64,000 bases of DNA from Ficedula albicollis (Eukaryota; Chordata; Aves; Passeriformes; Muscicapidae). Position numbers and translations under genes: made by a program. Below are positions 12,401 to 25,244 of the stretch, in pieces. The notes beneath the pieces are model-generated. The model was given only the letters and a program-made list of their open reading frames with translations, was not told the DNA's origin and did no database searches. Every line of letters begins with the position of its first letter. Within the stretch, counting starts at the first letter, position 1. The stretch is taken from NCBI RefSeq assembly GCF_000247815.1, contig NC_021673.1, positions 112,591,793 to 112,655,792 of the forward strand, given 5' to 3'.

Positions 12401-15400
12401 CCAATTGAGGGATTTCTAAGCTCTAAATTCTGTCAATCTACTTTTCTATCACTTTGTGTTGATGTGAATGGTTATCAAAGCTGCTGACCCATTAAAAATT
12501 AAACCAATAGTCTTTTCTCTAATAAAAAGGTATATACCTATATTTCTGATGGTAATACCATCAGAACAGGTATGTGTGAAATCCTTTAAAGTTACAATGA
12601 CAGTAGCCATGATGTTATCTTTTTCTGTAGCACTTTGACCTCCAAAATTATTCTGATATAACTATAGTCAAGATAAACCTAAATCTAAAAGAATGAAGAC
12701 CATCCTCTGAAGATGACCAACATGGAAAGCCAGGCATAGTCCCAACTAAAGCTACATGTGCCATCATATATAATTTTTGCAATTAGATTGCTAATTGAAC
12801 TTACTCAAGAGCCAAGTTGCTGAAACTCCAAAGCATTATTGGAAAAGCAAAAGTAATTAACATAATAAATACCTTGCCTGTACACTAGATGCAAAAAGTT
12901 TTACGTATTTTCAGGATTTTTTCAAAATTAAAGAGATTACTTCTATTATTTTCTGATCGACTAAAAATTTATTTAGCAATTGTTGAAGGATTTTTGAAGG
13001 CTGAAATCCTCCAGCAAATCACAGACTGTGCTGACAGGGATGGTAAAACAGCTGAAAAGTACATCCATATTGGAGCACATAGAACTTTCTTTGAACACCA
13101 CGAAAACCAATGCCTCTCTGCAGAGCTGTTGTGCAGTAGGCAAACTTCCCAGAATAAAAAGAGCAGAGCACTGCTCGTGTGCTTCTGAGGCACTTCTAGT
13201 GCATTCTCTCAAATAAAAAAATATCTCTAGATTGTAATCTCTCAAATTTCTGCTACTGGCTGCAATCAGAGGCAAATAATTTAAATAATTTTTTAAAAAG
13301 CTAAGAAATTTTGTAAAAAAGGTAGAGTATCACAAGATGAAATAGTCTCACTCAGGAAAAACCCTGCACTTTGCTCTAAAAAAATATGAAATAGATAAAG
13401 AACCAAAATTGGAAGTATAAATAATTTCAGTCATTGATCTCTATTCTAGCAATTGATTTGTTTGTAAACATATTTATTCTTCGCTATTAATATGGAAGAA
13501 TATCTTATGCATTTTTTTCAGATCACAATTGAAATACTTAATGTCAAAATTTCATTTTCTGCCAGAAGTGCATTCAGAAAACATGCAGACACTAGGTAAT
13601 AATTTAATTATTCCTGTTTCCAATGCAAATATGAAGTATTGAAAAAGAAAAATGGATAAAAAGATAATTGTAAAATCCAGGAAATATGTATTTTAAATTC
13701 TGATTGAAATAAATTAAAATTGCACTGTTTTTCTTTTTTTAAATCTTTTCATGCCATTAAATAGTATTAGCATTGACAAGTAATGATGAAACCTCTGGTC
13801 AAATCTGTCCTCTTTTCTGAGGCAGCTCTTAATTTTCACATCACAGTTCTCCCAAAACTCAGCTGCTGGGTATAACTGGAGGGTGTTGGTAGTTAAAAAG
13901 CACCTGGTGAAAAGGCTGAAACATCCTCCATTATCTGCTTTTAAGTCTCTTTTTGGATCTCACCCAGGTCACGGCTTCTGTAAAATATTAGAAAACGCTT
14001 AGGCAGCCAATGTACTGTATCTACTGCCTCCACTAATGCACTCTTCCTCTGTCATTCACCTGCTCCTGATTGCTCTGGTCAAGGAAACGCTGGGACAGAA
14101 GCCCTGATGAGCAGGAAGGAATCACTGTGTTGCCACACACTTTTCCATGCAGCATATTCTCATCTTCATACTTTAATGTAAGAGGGTCACTAGGAAAAAC
14201 AAACTTGGGATATTTCTGGCTGAGAAAAAAGAAAGGGAGAAGAACAACTGCCAGATTTTATTTTGGACATTGAGTGCCACTATGTTAATGCCAGCAATAA
14301 GAGAACTTAATTAGCAGAAGAATAAATTGATCTGACAATAACACAGATTTACAAAGACACTAGTCCATATATAATTAAACAACTTCCAAGACCTCCAAAA
14401 TATAAAACCAGAACATTACTGAAGGGAAGTCCTCTCTTCTACACAACTTGGTAACTGCCCTTAGCTCAACTACTTCACTTTCAATGTTCTGTTTTTCCCT
14501 TGGTCATTATTTTAATTGTAAATTGTTATCAGTCAAACCACATAAAAACATAAAAAGGGTATAAGAATACCAGAAAAGGGTCGGAATATCAGAAAACTAA
14601 GCAATGGATAATGAAAGCAGAGAGGGAATAGAAAGTTTTCCACACTTTGGACAAGACATTGTCACTGGTAGCTCTGAGCTACTCAGATCTGAACACCCCC
14701 AAATGGTGCTGCCTCTTACACCTAAAAGCTGAGTTCAGGCTTGTTTCTGGCTAGTTGAGCTATTCAGGGTGACTAGATTTACTGGCATGGGTTCTCAGCA
14801 GGGACAGCATGCATGGAAAAACCCGTGCTAAGGTGAAGGTTTTCTGCCACACTCACCCACTGTTGCAAGGACTGGCTTTTGGCAGAGGAATTCCAATGCA
14901 GATGAGGTTTGCAGTACAGCTATTAAAAATTGCAGAACATTAGATTAATGCTAAGATTTGTGTGTGAGGAAACCATCTGCCATCTGTGGCTTCTATGTCA
15001 CCCCTACTGCTCATGAGCTTTGGGATTCCCACAGGTCACCTCTGCTCTTCTACCCAGGGGAAAAGAGAAATCATCTGAGAAATCCCCCCTGCAAAAATCA
15101 AAGGAAGCCTTTCCAGGTTTTCAAATGCTAAATCAGGAATTTGAAAGGAAAAAATGTTTTCACTGGCACAGAGGTCAGTGCAATATTTGGCATATACAAC
15201 AACCCCAAAATTCCATAGAAATCCATAAAAGAGTATCAAAAACCATTACTAAAGTATAAAATTGGATTATATTTTTATAATATTTATTTATATTGAATTA
15301 CTGATTTTGATATGATTGGTATTTTCTAAATCTCTTACATAAGTAGAGCATACATAGCACAATATACATGGTTCCATAGAACAAATACAGAAATTTGGAA

Positions 15401-16399
15401 TTTAAAAATAAAATTCCTCTTACTGAGACACTGAAAACAGATCGTTACGCTGATGCAACTTAATGGAATTCTAGAGGTTATTCGAGTTAGATTTTACTTT
15501 AATTCATGAGATAGTAAGTGTGAAGTGTAATTACATAATATTAAAATGCAGTAAAATTGTTTTCTCAATCACACAACAAAGCTTGACTGTTAAAAATTAG
15601 ACAACAGAGATTGCAAGAATATGCTGCACTAAAGCTGCGCCAGCAATGCAACTTCTTTTGCAAGGAGTAAGTCTGAAGAAATATTTCAATTAAGTCTTTT
15701 AAAAACCCTTCACAAAAGCCATCTGGTTATGGCCATTAACTATGGGAAGAGATTGAAAGGAGTGGCTTTACAGAAATATAAATAAGATACCATAGCAAGA
15801 GAGAAAAATAACACAAACATTCAAACTATACTGTATAGTAGCTATTTTCCCTGATAAATGTATTTATCTGGGGAACAAGACATAAAAAGATAAACCATAC
15901 ATCATTGGAAACCATTTTTAAATCTCATATCTCCACAATGTTGCTTTTTTACAAATAAGAGAAAATTATTGTATAACTGAGTTAGAAAAGTGCAATACTT
16001 CTTAAAAATAGTCCTCTTCTAAAGATAGTAAATACGAATACAGTGAAAATGACAATAGTGTTTACCACGGAAATAATATTTGCACGAAACAGGACACAAT
16101 AACATCTTCTAAAACAACTGAGCAGCAATAGCAGTGCCACTCTGCGTTTCAAATATTTATATTCAATGTATTTATAATAATCTTCTCAAAGGTTTGTGAA
16201 AAATAAATCTAATCTCCCCCTCTTTTTTCAATCTATGCGTGGTATATGTGCTAACTTACTGAATTCATCCTTCATGCAATTCCAGTTTATTAAAGAGGTT
16301 AAAAATTTATAAAACTCTGATGGGATATGGTTTTAATGCTTCATCACACTACCCATCATTTGCTTTTCAATCTAGATCAGAATGATCTTTCCGACTTCC
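9479..16399. other. Unique AT-rich DNA, no gene seen
   Basis: About 7 kb without recognised gene, RNA or transposon. Open frames stay at or below 100 codons and look random. It contains a short perfect hairpin at 12545-12565 (listed). The segment at about 15590-15700 has higher complexity than its surroundings and could be conserved non-coding DNA, but nothing in the sequence alone proves it. Confidence 0.65.
12545..12565. repeat. Perfect 10-bp inverted repeat with 1-nt centre
   Basis: TCTGATGGTA is followed by a single A and then its exact reverse complement TACCATCAGA. No T-run or RNA-gene context accompanies it, so it may be only a local mutational palindrome. Confidence 0.9.
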
Positions 16400-16690
16400 C
16401 TGCAATCACCTACCTGCACAGCTAATATTTTCTGAGCGTTCTCCTGAGAGGCTGCCTGGATCCTCGCCAGCCCAGCCTGGCTGGAGAGGCTCCACCGTTC
16501 CCAGCTCCATGGCCCCTGCAGCTGGGATGGCCACGCCAGCAGCACCAGCCCCAGTGGCCACAGGCACAGCAACAGCGGGGTCGGGGTGGGGGGACAGGCA
16601 GGCAGGTGGGGGGAGCAAGGAGGAAAAAAAAATACCCCAACCCAACAGGAAAAAAAAAAATTAAATTCCCGAGTCAGAGCAGGAGAGGAA
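16400..16690 (-). other. GC-rich patch; possible minus-strand first exon/promoter
   Basis: An abrupt GC-rich block in AT-rich DNA. On the minus strand a start context GCCATGG (ATG at 16510-16508, G at -3 and +4) opens a 32-codon frame beginning MELGTVEPLQ. The frame runs to 16414, where it meets a splice-donor-like CAG/GTAGGTG. An overlapping frame reads like a hydrophobic leader (LGLVLLAW), but its first codon is TTG and I found no in-frame ATG. A strong donor just after a Kozak-like ATG in a GC island is what a first coding exon or an lncRNA first exon would look like. There is no homology I recognise and no visible downstream exon, so this is a weak candidate. Confidence 0.25.
16577..16614 (+). 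other. G-rich tract, relaxed G-quadruplex motif
   Basis: Four G runs of 4, 4, 6 and 6 bases with loops of 2, 1 and 14 nt on the plus strand. The last loop is longer than in the strict quadruplex rule. It lies immediately upstream of the putative minus-strand start described for the GC-rich patch. Confidence 0.6.
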
Positions 16691-18163
16691 ATTAATGGCA
16701 GCGTTCAAGAAGAATGATGGAGGGAAATATAGAAAGCAGTCAATAGCCCATTCTGCGCTGTACGGACCTGACAGGAATTTCACAGTCTCTTGGTTTTTCA
16801 GCCCACTCATGTGCATTCATCAGAAACCAGTCACATCTGGCTGCCAGGATGGGGGGTTAATTTTCTCTAAATGCCTCAGCAGTTTTGTTCTAGCTGAGGC
16901 AAACTCTGTGACTGCAAAGCTGATGAGTAAAATATTTCTACTTCACCCAGTTTAACTCAAAACCGATAGCCTCAGGACATATTGAACCTTTCTTAAAAAA
17001 ATAATCTTTTGAAGCTTTTTGAATGGCACATCAGGTCAGGCCAAAGTTTAAAATACAAGTTTAAGACTTTGATGGACACAAGGGCTTTTTTTTTCCCTGT
17101 GTAAAGCTTATCATAGCTTGGCAATGTGTGCTTTAGTGCATGACAAAACTAAAGAGAATTAACTTAGCCATCAACTGCTCAGGGAGAACAATAACAGGAA
17201 AGAAATTTCCATATAGAAGTTCCTATTAATCTACCCAGCTATAACCACATGACATGAAAGCATCTAACAGCACTAAATTGCACCAAATGTGGTGGCTGAG
17301 AGTGACACTACTTAAAATAAGGATTTTATATCGACATATAGAAAAGATAACACATCCTAGGAATTGTATTCGGTGCAAAGGATCCTAAGGGAACTGATTC
17401 CAAGTGGGAGTACTTACCTGAAGGCTTTCACTTTGGTTAACAGTAGTGATTGTGACAATTCACAGCTAAGACTAGGATCAGTTTTTCCTTTATTTGCAAG
17501 TATTTGGAACACATAAACATTGTCTCAGTCTAGAACAAAAATGTTCTAAAGAGAGCTGAAAATCTACCAACAGAGAATGGTTTTGAAAACAGCTGTGGGG
17601 TTTGGCAAATTCTGCAAATGCTGCTGCATACTCTGGACTGGTTGTAATTTAGAAAATGGACATTTAAACAACATAATTCATTGCTTAGTGGAAATACACA
17701 GGTTTGTGTTTCATCAAGTTAATTATTTCGATAAATTCCATAGCTATTGTTATCACGAAGCCTTCAAGAGTATGCCTGTCAGCCAGATTAACACAATGGA
17801 TTGTACCATTCCTTTGGAAATATTACATTTCATTAAGGTCAATGCCACAGGTCAATAATTGGATCAGTTATAAAGAAGCTTTTACATTATAAGATATGAC
17901 TGCTCTTTAGGAGCAAGCGTGGCATACCAGGTGAAAAATACACTTTTTCAAAAGAATGTAGATTATAGCAATAGCAAGTGAGCTATTACAGCCTAGAGAG
18001 TAATTAATGCACATTTTCAAAATTAATGGCCTGCTTTTTGGAGATACCAGGTTTCCACAAGTCCCATTAGATTCCATAGAAGCTCTGAATACGCTGCATC
18101 TTTCTAAATGAGGCTGCAAAATATTAAAGAAGGTCCTTGTACATAGTATTTTGTATTTCTGCC
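16691..18163. other. Unique DNA, no gene seen
   Basis: No coding gene recognised. The part at 17560-17870 is of higher complexity than the neighbouring AT-rich DNA and is open for 93 codons on the plus strand (17577-17858) without a recognisable domain. It is more plausibly a conserved non-coding element than an exon, on composition only. Confidence 0.55.
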
Positions 18164-18327
18164 TGTGTATATTAAAAATAACAGGAGGGGAGGCAGACAA
18201 ACTCAATGGAAAAATTTTAAAAAAACCAAAAACCATCTGAATCACTGTGTATATTAAAAATAACAGGAGGGGAGGCAGACAAACTCAATGGAAAAATTTA
18301 AAAAAAACCAAAAACAATCTGAATCGC
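18164..18327 (+). repeat. 82-bp two-copy tandem duplication
   Basis: The unit beginning TGTGTATATTAAAAATAACA is present at 18164-18245 and 18246-18327. The copies differ at a few positions near an A-run and at their ends (CCATCTG versus CAATCTG). Confidence 0.95.
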
Positions 18328-21300
18328 AGACAAAACCTGAACCCAAATAATACATTTTCCAGTTTGAAGGACCTTTTCTAGTGCTGGAGCTTCTTCCTGT
18401 CTATTTCAAAAATTACTTTGTTTCCTGAAATCTGTCTCTTCTCTCCTGTCTGTTAGTTAGTTCAACTATTTTCAAATCTCATTTTTTCTGATGCTACTCT
18501 GAAGTCTGAAAAAGAATGCAGGGGAGAGAGGGAAAAAACAAAAGAACATAGGACATATTAATAAAACAACCTGCTTCAGACCTGGAAAAAAATGAGATAG
18601 AAACTATTTTTGGATTATCAAAATCATGATTTTGTAAAAAAAATTAAAATAATTGCAAGATATGTTGCATTGCTCTGTGATAAGGAAAATGGTGGTTGGG
18701 GGAGCATAAGAAAGGATTTTACTGTAAACAGTGAAAGGGACTGGTAGTTATTGAGTTCGGTGGCTATCCAATTTCTTGTCTTGAGAGAATTAAAAGACAG
18801 TCAAAAGTTTTCAGGTTTAACTATATGAAAATTTCTATATTTATTGAGAAACTGACAGTTTATAATGGCTGTCGTCCAGCACAACCTTTGCTAGTGTTTC
18901 TCATTACAAAATTACAAATCTATAATAGATGATACTATTATGTATCATATTTCAAATACATCTCATATTTTGAAAACATATTTATTGTGCCTAACATAAT
19001 GGAGCCAAACCCAAGTATTTATAATTTTACAATATTAATTGCAACATAAGTAACATTTATGCCTGTGGTCAGAAATATAGGTTTGTGGGAAAGTAACATA
19101 ATGTTGCCTTAGAATAAACTTATGAACACACTAACCTAGGAGAGGCCAAGTGAATTCCTGAGCCAACAGTAGAGCTCCTGCTGAGGGAGTGATTCAAAAA
19201 ATAAAAATCTCAAGTAACTTATCTGAAGAGCACTTTCAACCCAAAAGCAGATTTCATAGGCTTTGTCATGATTTCCCTGCCCCTGCAGGCACCAATACTG
19301 TTCTGGGCAGATGTTTTTCTTGGTCATATAACAGACATATAGTTATTAGCTCTTCATGATCTTTTTTATTTTTCTGTCAGACATAGAAACTTAAAAAGGC
19401 ATGGCATGCATGAGTTAAATACATGACATTTTTTCTTGCTCCTTTGTTTTTCAATGCTGTGTTTCTTAGTATTCTGAACACACTGAGACAAGTGCTGTTA
19501 GAGAAGGAAACAACACCCATCTCCAGTGGCCAAGGTGTGGGGATATGTACAGTGGATGAATATTTACATGAAATTCACTTTGGTTTTGATGTTTGCTTTG
19601 CTGTGAGATCAGGACTGCAGGAAAAAAAAAATAGAATAACAAGCAAGCTCAAGATTTTGGGGATTCAAAAGGAAAAGAAAACCCAGGATTCCTGTTTCTG
19701 TCATTCTTGAATCTGCCATGGCTGCAGCTGATACAGGAGGACAGGAGTGCTTGCTAATTTTTGCAGCAAGCAGTGTTCTCCTAGTCCTCATCCTGAAAAC
19801 ATGGAAACAGTAAGCCAGTGGCTTTGCTGGAGTGACATCTTTGGGAGCTGCTGAGGATGATAAATGATCTCATGGAGTTGCCCTTGCCACTCTTCTGCTT
19901 TGGGGCTTCAGTATCACTCCTCTGGTGTTGTAGCTCCCCTCTGTGACTCATAGCAGAGGACACCCTATGACTCCATAATTACTTGATTCCTTCTTTACAC
20001 TGGCACTAATATCATCAATAATATCAGCAAAATTTGGGAGATGGATGCATGAAAAACCAGGCATTACTGTCTTACTAAAGAGGAACCTTATGATTTGGAC
20101 TACCTTAATCTGTTCTCACCTTTAACTTTTCTGTTATGATAAATCTAGGTACTTCATTTAACCCATACCTAGCTTGCAGTAATATGAATGAAATCATGCT
20201 AATATTTTAACCTGTAAATTCTTATTTAAGGAATCAAACTGGATTAAAAAGTATATTATGCTTCTTGAAGCTCAGGCGTACTTAAGCCTAATTCATTATT
20301 CCAGTGGCATTGTCTCTAGATACTTATTTAATGTTACCACTATATTTGGACTCTCTATATTGTAAACAAGGTTAAAACTGAAAGAAAATACCAAATATAA
20401 AGAAGTAACTGCATCTTATTTAGACCAGAACATTTTTAATTTTGTTGCCTGGTGGTTCACAGTAACCCAAAATTTCCACCTGCTTGTCTTTTATTACAGA
20501 ATCTAGCTGCATAGCTCTACAACAACACTGATAGCAGAGATGTTTGACAATGAACCCAAAGCTAGGGTTTTTTACTTGTTTAAACACCAAATGGCACATG
20601 GTTCCATTAAGAACACAGAGTGAACAGCACCTGGAACTCACTCATAATGCTTTTAATCAAACAATAACATGAGATTTGGACTGCTGCAATTACCACTTCT
20701 GGACAGTGATGGCAAGCTAGTATCACACTGGGTTATGATTACAAACCTATTTCTCCTCTTAGGTGTTTTTAAATAGTGAGATTCAGTTGATCTGAATACA
20801 AGTGGTTCTCTTTTACCCCTGAGAATAAGACTCTCTATGAATAAAATGTTATTTTATTTTACAAAACTATTCATAATATAAATGTATTTTTAGAACACAT
20901 ATTACATACACGATGTCTGATCCATTAAAATGGTCACATTCTGGGTCATACAGAAAATAGTAGATAATAATATATATGCAAAACTATTATTCTCAAAAAG
21001 AAAAAGCTTATTTCAAAAGAAAATTCTCCTTAAATTTTGCCAAACTTTATGCATTTGATCTAAAAGTGTGCATGGCAGGTGTTCGCCTCAGGCTGAATTT
21101 GGATAGCCCAAACAGTTTGCTTTTTTTTTTTTTTTTCTTTTTTTTTTAGGAATTCTAGGCAAAACACATTGTTGTGCTTCTGTTATCGAATTATACTGGT
21201 ATTTCCTTTACTAGATGCATTTTGCAAAGAGGAGTCACATTTTAGAGGGGACAGTATTTTGCTGTGGGATATGACTTTTCATAAATATATTCTGGTAAAA

Positions 21301-24300
21301 ACTGTAAGTCTTAGGAAAAATATTGTCTGCATGTAGTCATGAGCAGTCCATTTTTACCATTTTTCAAAACTTATTGTCCTCTCTGAGCATCCTTGACCTT
21401 CTCAGTGGTCCTACAGCTGTTCAGATTGTGTACCAATATTGCTAAGCAAGTAAGAATTCTTATTGCTGTGTAACTCTACCTTGTACATAAACCATCTCCA
21501 CAGAGTGGTTTGTCACACATTTGATCAGGAGTACAGCACTGAAACTTGATTGCTCCCTATAATTAGATTGTTATTTTGGTCTTGGATGAAATTCATTACT
21601 GACAGCAATGTGCCTATCTGTGTACCAGCAGAAAGCTGTACTGGTGCTCAGGAAACCTGGAGAAACAAGTCTTTGCAAAAATTGGATGGTTTCTTCAGAG
21701 CCAGCCGTGAAGTTTGTGCTAAGGATGCCAATCTGTAATGAAGAAATCCAACTGTTAATCAAAATTGGTGTAATTCTAACCATTATAGTTTAATCTAGGT
21801 TTTCCATAGCTATTCTAGAATGCAATATCAAACCAGGGTATCCAAACCTAGACCATAAGATGGAATATTCTTTCCCAGTGCAATAATATTTTACCAGAAG
21901 AAAAACTGGTTTTGTGGGTTTTTTTTTCAAGTACTAACTGAAATTTCCTTTTCCTTTGCTAAATATTCTTTCAGAAACAGCCTGAAAAGTAGGAACCAAC
22001 CTCAGCTACATGGCTCAAGGAAGGGGAATTTCTCTGATTACAGAGACTTTGGTACATAACTGTGATGAAAAAAGAGTGATTTCAGACTAAAAAAAGTCCA
22101 AGCAAATGCAAATTGAGACATTTAAAAGAATGAGTAGCTGGAAACAGTGCAGTTACAGTAGGTATATAGAGTTTTTTACCAAGTAATTAAAACCATCCAT
22201 GGATATTAAAATGAAGAAATGGACTAAGCATCAGCAAGAATGGAAAAATGCACGTGGCTGAGGCAGATGAGAGAAACAGATGGGCAGAGCACTTCCAAAA
22301 AGTCTGACTAGACTCAGCCCACTGTCTATACTATATTTTGATGAAATATTATGAACCTAAGCCATTTAACATTAACAATAACCAACCGAGATGTCAGCAG
22401 TAAACACAGCAATCCAGAAGCTAAAAAATGTCAAAGGAGAGAGCAAAGGTCATTATCACAGAGAATAATATTATCCAGTAGGATATGTCCAGGATACAAT
22501 ATTTAAACAATATTTAAATTTTAATATTTAAATATTTAAACAGGATTATTCTGGAAAAAATAATCCTATCTCTCCTGCAGAAGAAATAATTTTCAAAGTG
22601 ATATTATACAGGATGTGAGATAATGTTGGGCAGAAATCTCAGTAAACAATAGGCTGGATTTAGCTGAGGTGAACATGAGTGACCTAGAGATAGTTAGGTC
22701 AAGTGCCATCATAAAAGTACATCATCAGTTCTCAAAAATAGTTGGAAAGCTTAATGTACATGTGCAGTCTTAAACTGAGCCTGAAACCAGGCTTACTCTT
22801 TGAAGAGTACATAGAATGGGAGACAAAGTACACTCTGATATCAAGACCCTGCAGAAATGTATTATGTTCATACCTCTGCCACGTACCCTGCCGTGTCAAC
22901 TAAATAATTTAAACTCAGCTTTCCAGAGATGAATGAGATTTTTATCCTCTTTTTATTGTTGTTGGTTTTGGGAATCTGATTTAAATCTATAATTTTTAGA
23001 AATAATTGGGAATTGCAGGTTCAATGAAAAGTAGCAGGGAGATTCAGAATCATAGTGTGCCATGAAAGAGGTGTGTGGCTGACAATAATGTTTCCAGGGA
23101 TAGATTTTTAGGCCACTGATTGCTATGTTAAGCAGCTAAATCCATATTTATTTTATGGTATTGACAGTACAGGAAACTAGGATTATTTTGCTGAATAGTT
23201 TTATTAAAACACAACTGTGTTTTACATGCAGTGGCTATAGCCCTTTTAATTCCACTCCTGATTGACACTGATATATCTGACCTTCTGGATTCCACATGAT
23301 ATCATTCTGTAATTCTGCAGTAGTCCCTCTTGAGACACCAGTTTATTGCAAAATGTAGCAGACCAGAATGCAACTAACAGAACAAGCACTAGCTACTACT
23401 CAGTGCTCTCAGTAGTAGCCCACTATGGCCTTCAGCTCCAAGCAAATTAGCGTTACATGTTGAACAGAGACTCAGAAGTCACTTCTAAATCTACACGTTC
23501 CCTATTTCCTACGATGCTAATCTGATACCAGAGGATCCAATGTGTGTGTCATATTAATTCAGCAGTGCACTGTGAATGCTAAACTCTATGTAAATGACAT
23601 AAGCCTTATCAGTTCCATTCATTGTTACAACTCAAACAATGGCAATTACAACAACTCTACAGGTTTTGGCACTGTAAGAATGGCAGCTTTATTAGCAAAA
23701 TCCAGTTAATATTTATCTTTTTCTACTATTCCACTACCAAGTTACACCTGTGCAATATACAAAGCTCCTCGGTAATGAGATATTTCTTTATTGTCAAATC
23801 TGCTCCACAGACTGCTGGTAAAGATTACATAGTTCATTTAAATAAAGCTCTTTTGTCAACAGGCCGGATATACTTTAAAAATGAGTGAAAGCCTCATGAA
23901 AAAAACAAATCTCAGCTGATGTGCAAGTATACATGAAAAGATGCACTTGTTTTTTTGACCTTATTCCAGCTGTTAATGCTTTAGTAAGCAGATTAGCAGT
24001 ATTACATTTTAAAAAAGGAAAATTGTATTTCAAGATCCACTGAAAAACAAACGAAGAAAAGTCTGAAAAATCAGAGTACAATCTTCTACTAAAAATATTG
24101 GTGAATGCAGAAAAAACATTAACTAATGGAGTAAGAAGAAAATGAGAGTGGTGGTGTGATCTTTGACTGCTGTTGGGAAATTGAAGAAATTAGGCAACAG
24201 AGTAAGATCAGGGTTTCTTTCTTTACATTGTGGCTGCTACTGAAAGACCAATATGAAGATTGAAAGTGTGCTTTCTATATAAGATTCCTAAAAATATAGC

Positions 24301-25209
24301 CAAGAGTTTAATATTGAGTAGATATAGAATATGTGTGATGTTATTCTTTCCTCAAAGATTTCCTTACTTTCCAGTTTCTACTGCTAGAGAAGGAAAATAT
24401 ATCTGTACTGATCATCTCTTTATATCATTTAGTAACACTTCGAATCAAATGCTGTTATTTTATCCCCAGGAGCCTGAAGCAATGAATGGAAACGTCTTGA
24501 AAAGGAGCAGATAATTGCACTTACCCTAAACCAAAGGTTTTATTTTTTAGAATTCTTTAAATTTTTTATTGCCTCCTAAACTCTGACCTGCAGAAGCCTA
24601 CAATTTTTTCCAACTTTTGTTTGGCATTTGCACAAAGCCAAACAGTTCAGAGAGCAGAAGCTGAAGTGTCAAAACATTTCAAGTAAAGAAGATTGCTCCA
24701 AAGAAATTTCTGACCTTGCCATTAATTTCTTCTGTTAAAGTTGCCATAATCCCTAGTTATTCCTTTTACAGATTTTGCTGCTTACTCTACAGAAATTGCA
24801 CAATAAAATACTATATCTCATCCTCTGTCCCCTCCTAAAGGATTTTTGGAGTATAATTGTTAAGACATGTTTCAAAAAGTAAACTAGTGCCCTTTTGGTA
24901 TGTAGTGCTGTTGACATCTTTTTGGTTTTTTGTTTATGAGCTTTTCCTTTTTAAAAATTAAAGCTAATAAACAGACTTTAATAGGAATATATTACATTAC
25001 TCCCCCAAACAATTTAATGATGAGGTCTAAGATTGGCCCCGTCTTTGTAAAGGGTGAATTTTTGCCTTCTTTGCTACCTTTGAAACACACCAAAATTAAT
25101 TATCAAAATGTCCTTCATTTGTAGGTCTAGCAGAATAGAAAGAGAGCACCCTGGCTACCTTGACTAAGGCATATCAAACAACATGATGATAAACATTCAT
25201 ATTCAGCTA
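18328..25209. other. Unique AT-rich DNA, no gene seen
   Basis: No gene or mobile element recognised in nearly 7 kb. It includes a T-rich tract at 21121-21147 (16 T, one C, 10 T) and an AT-only low-complexity patch at about 22498-22542 built from ATATTTAAA motifs. Open frames are below 100 codons. Confidence 0.65.
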
Positions 25210-25244
25210 TTGCTTCCAATTAATATAAAGTGAATTGGAAGCAA
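25210..25244. repeat. Perfect 12-bp inverted repeat, 11-nt loop
   Basis: TTGCTTCCAATT at 25210-25221 is matched by its exact reverse complement AATTGGAAGCAA at 25233-25244. A hairpin with a 12-bp stem is possible. No flanking target-site duplication was seen, so it is not clearly a transposon end. Confidence 0.9.

Noticed and set aside
16372..16572. A secreted protein with a signal peptide (frame containing LGLVLLAW)
   Set aside because: The frame opens with TTG and I find no ATG upstream in frame. The overlapping frame with a Kozak ATG does not encode a leader.
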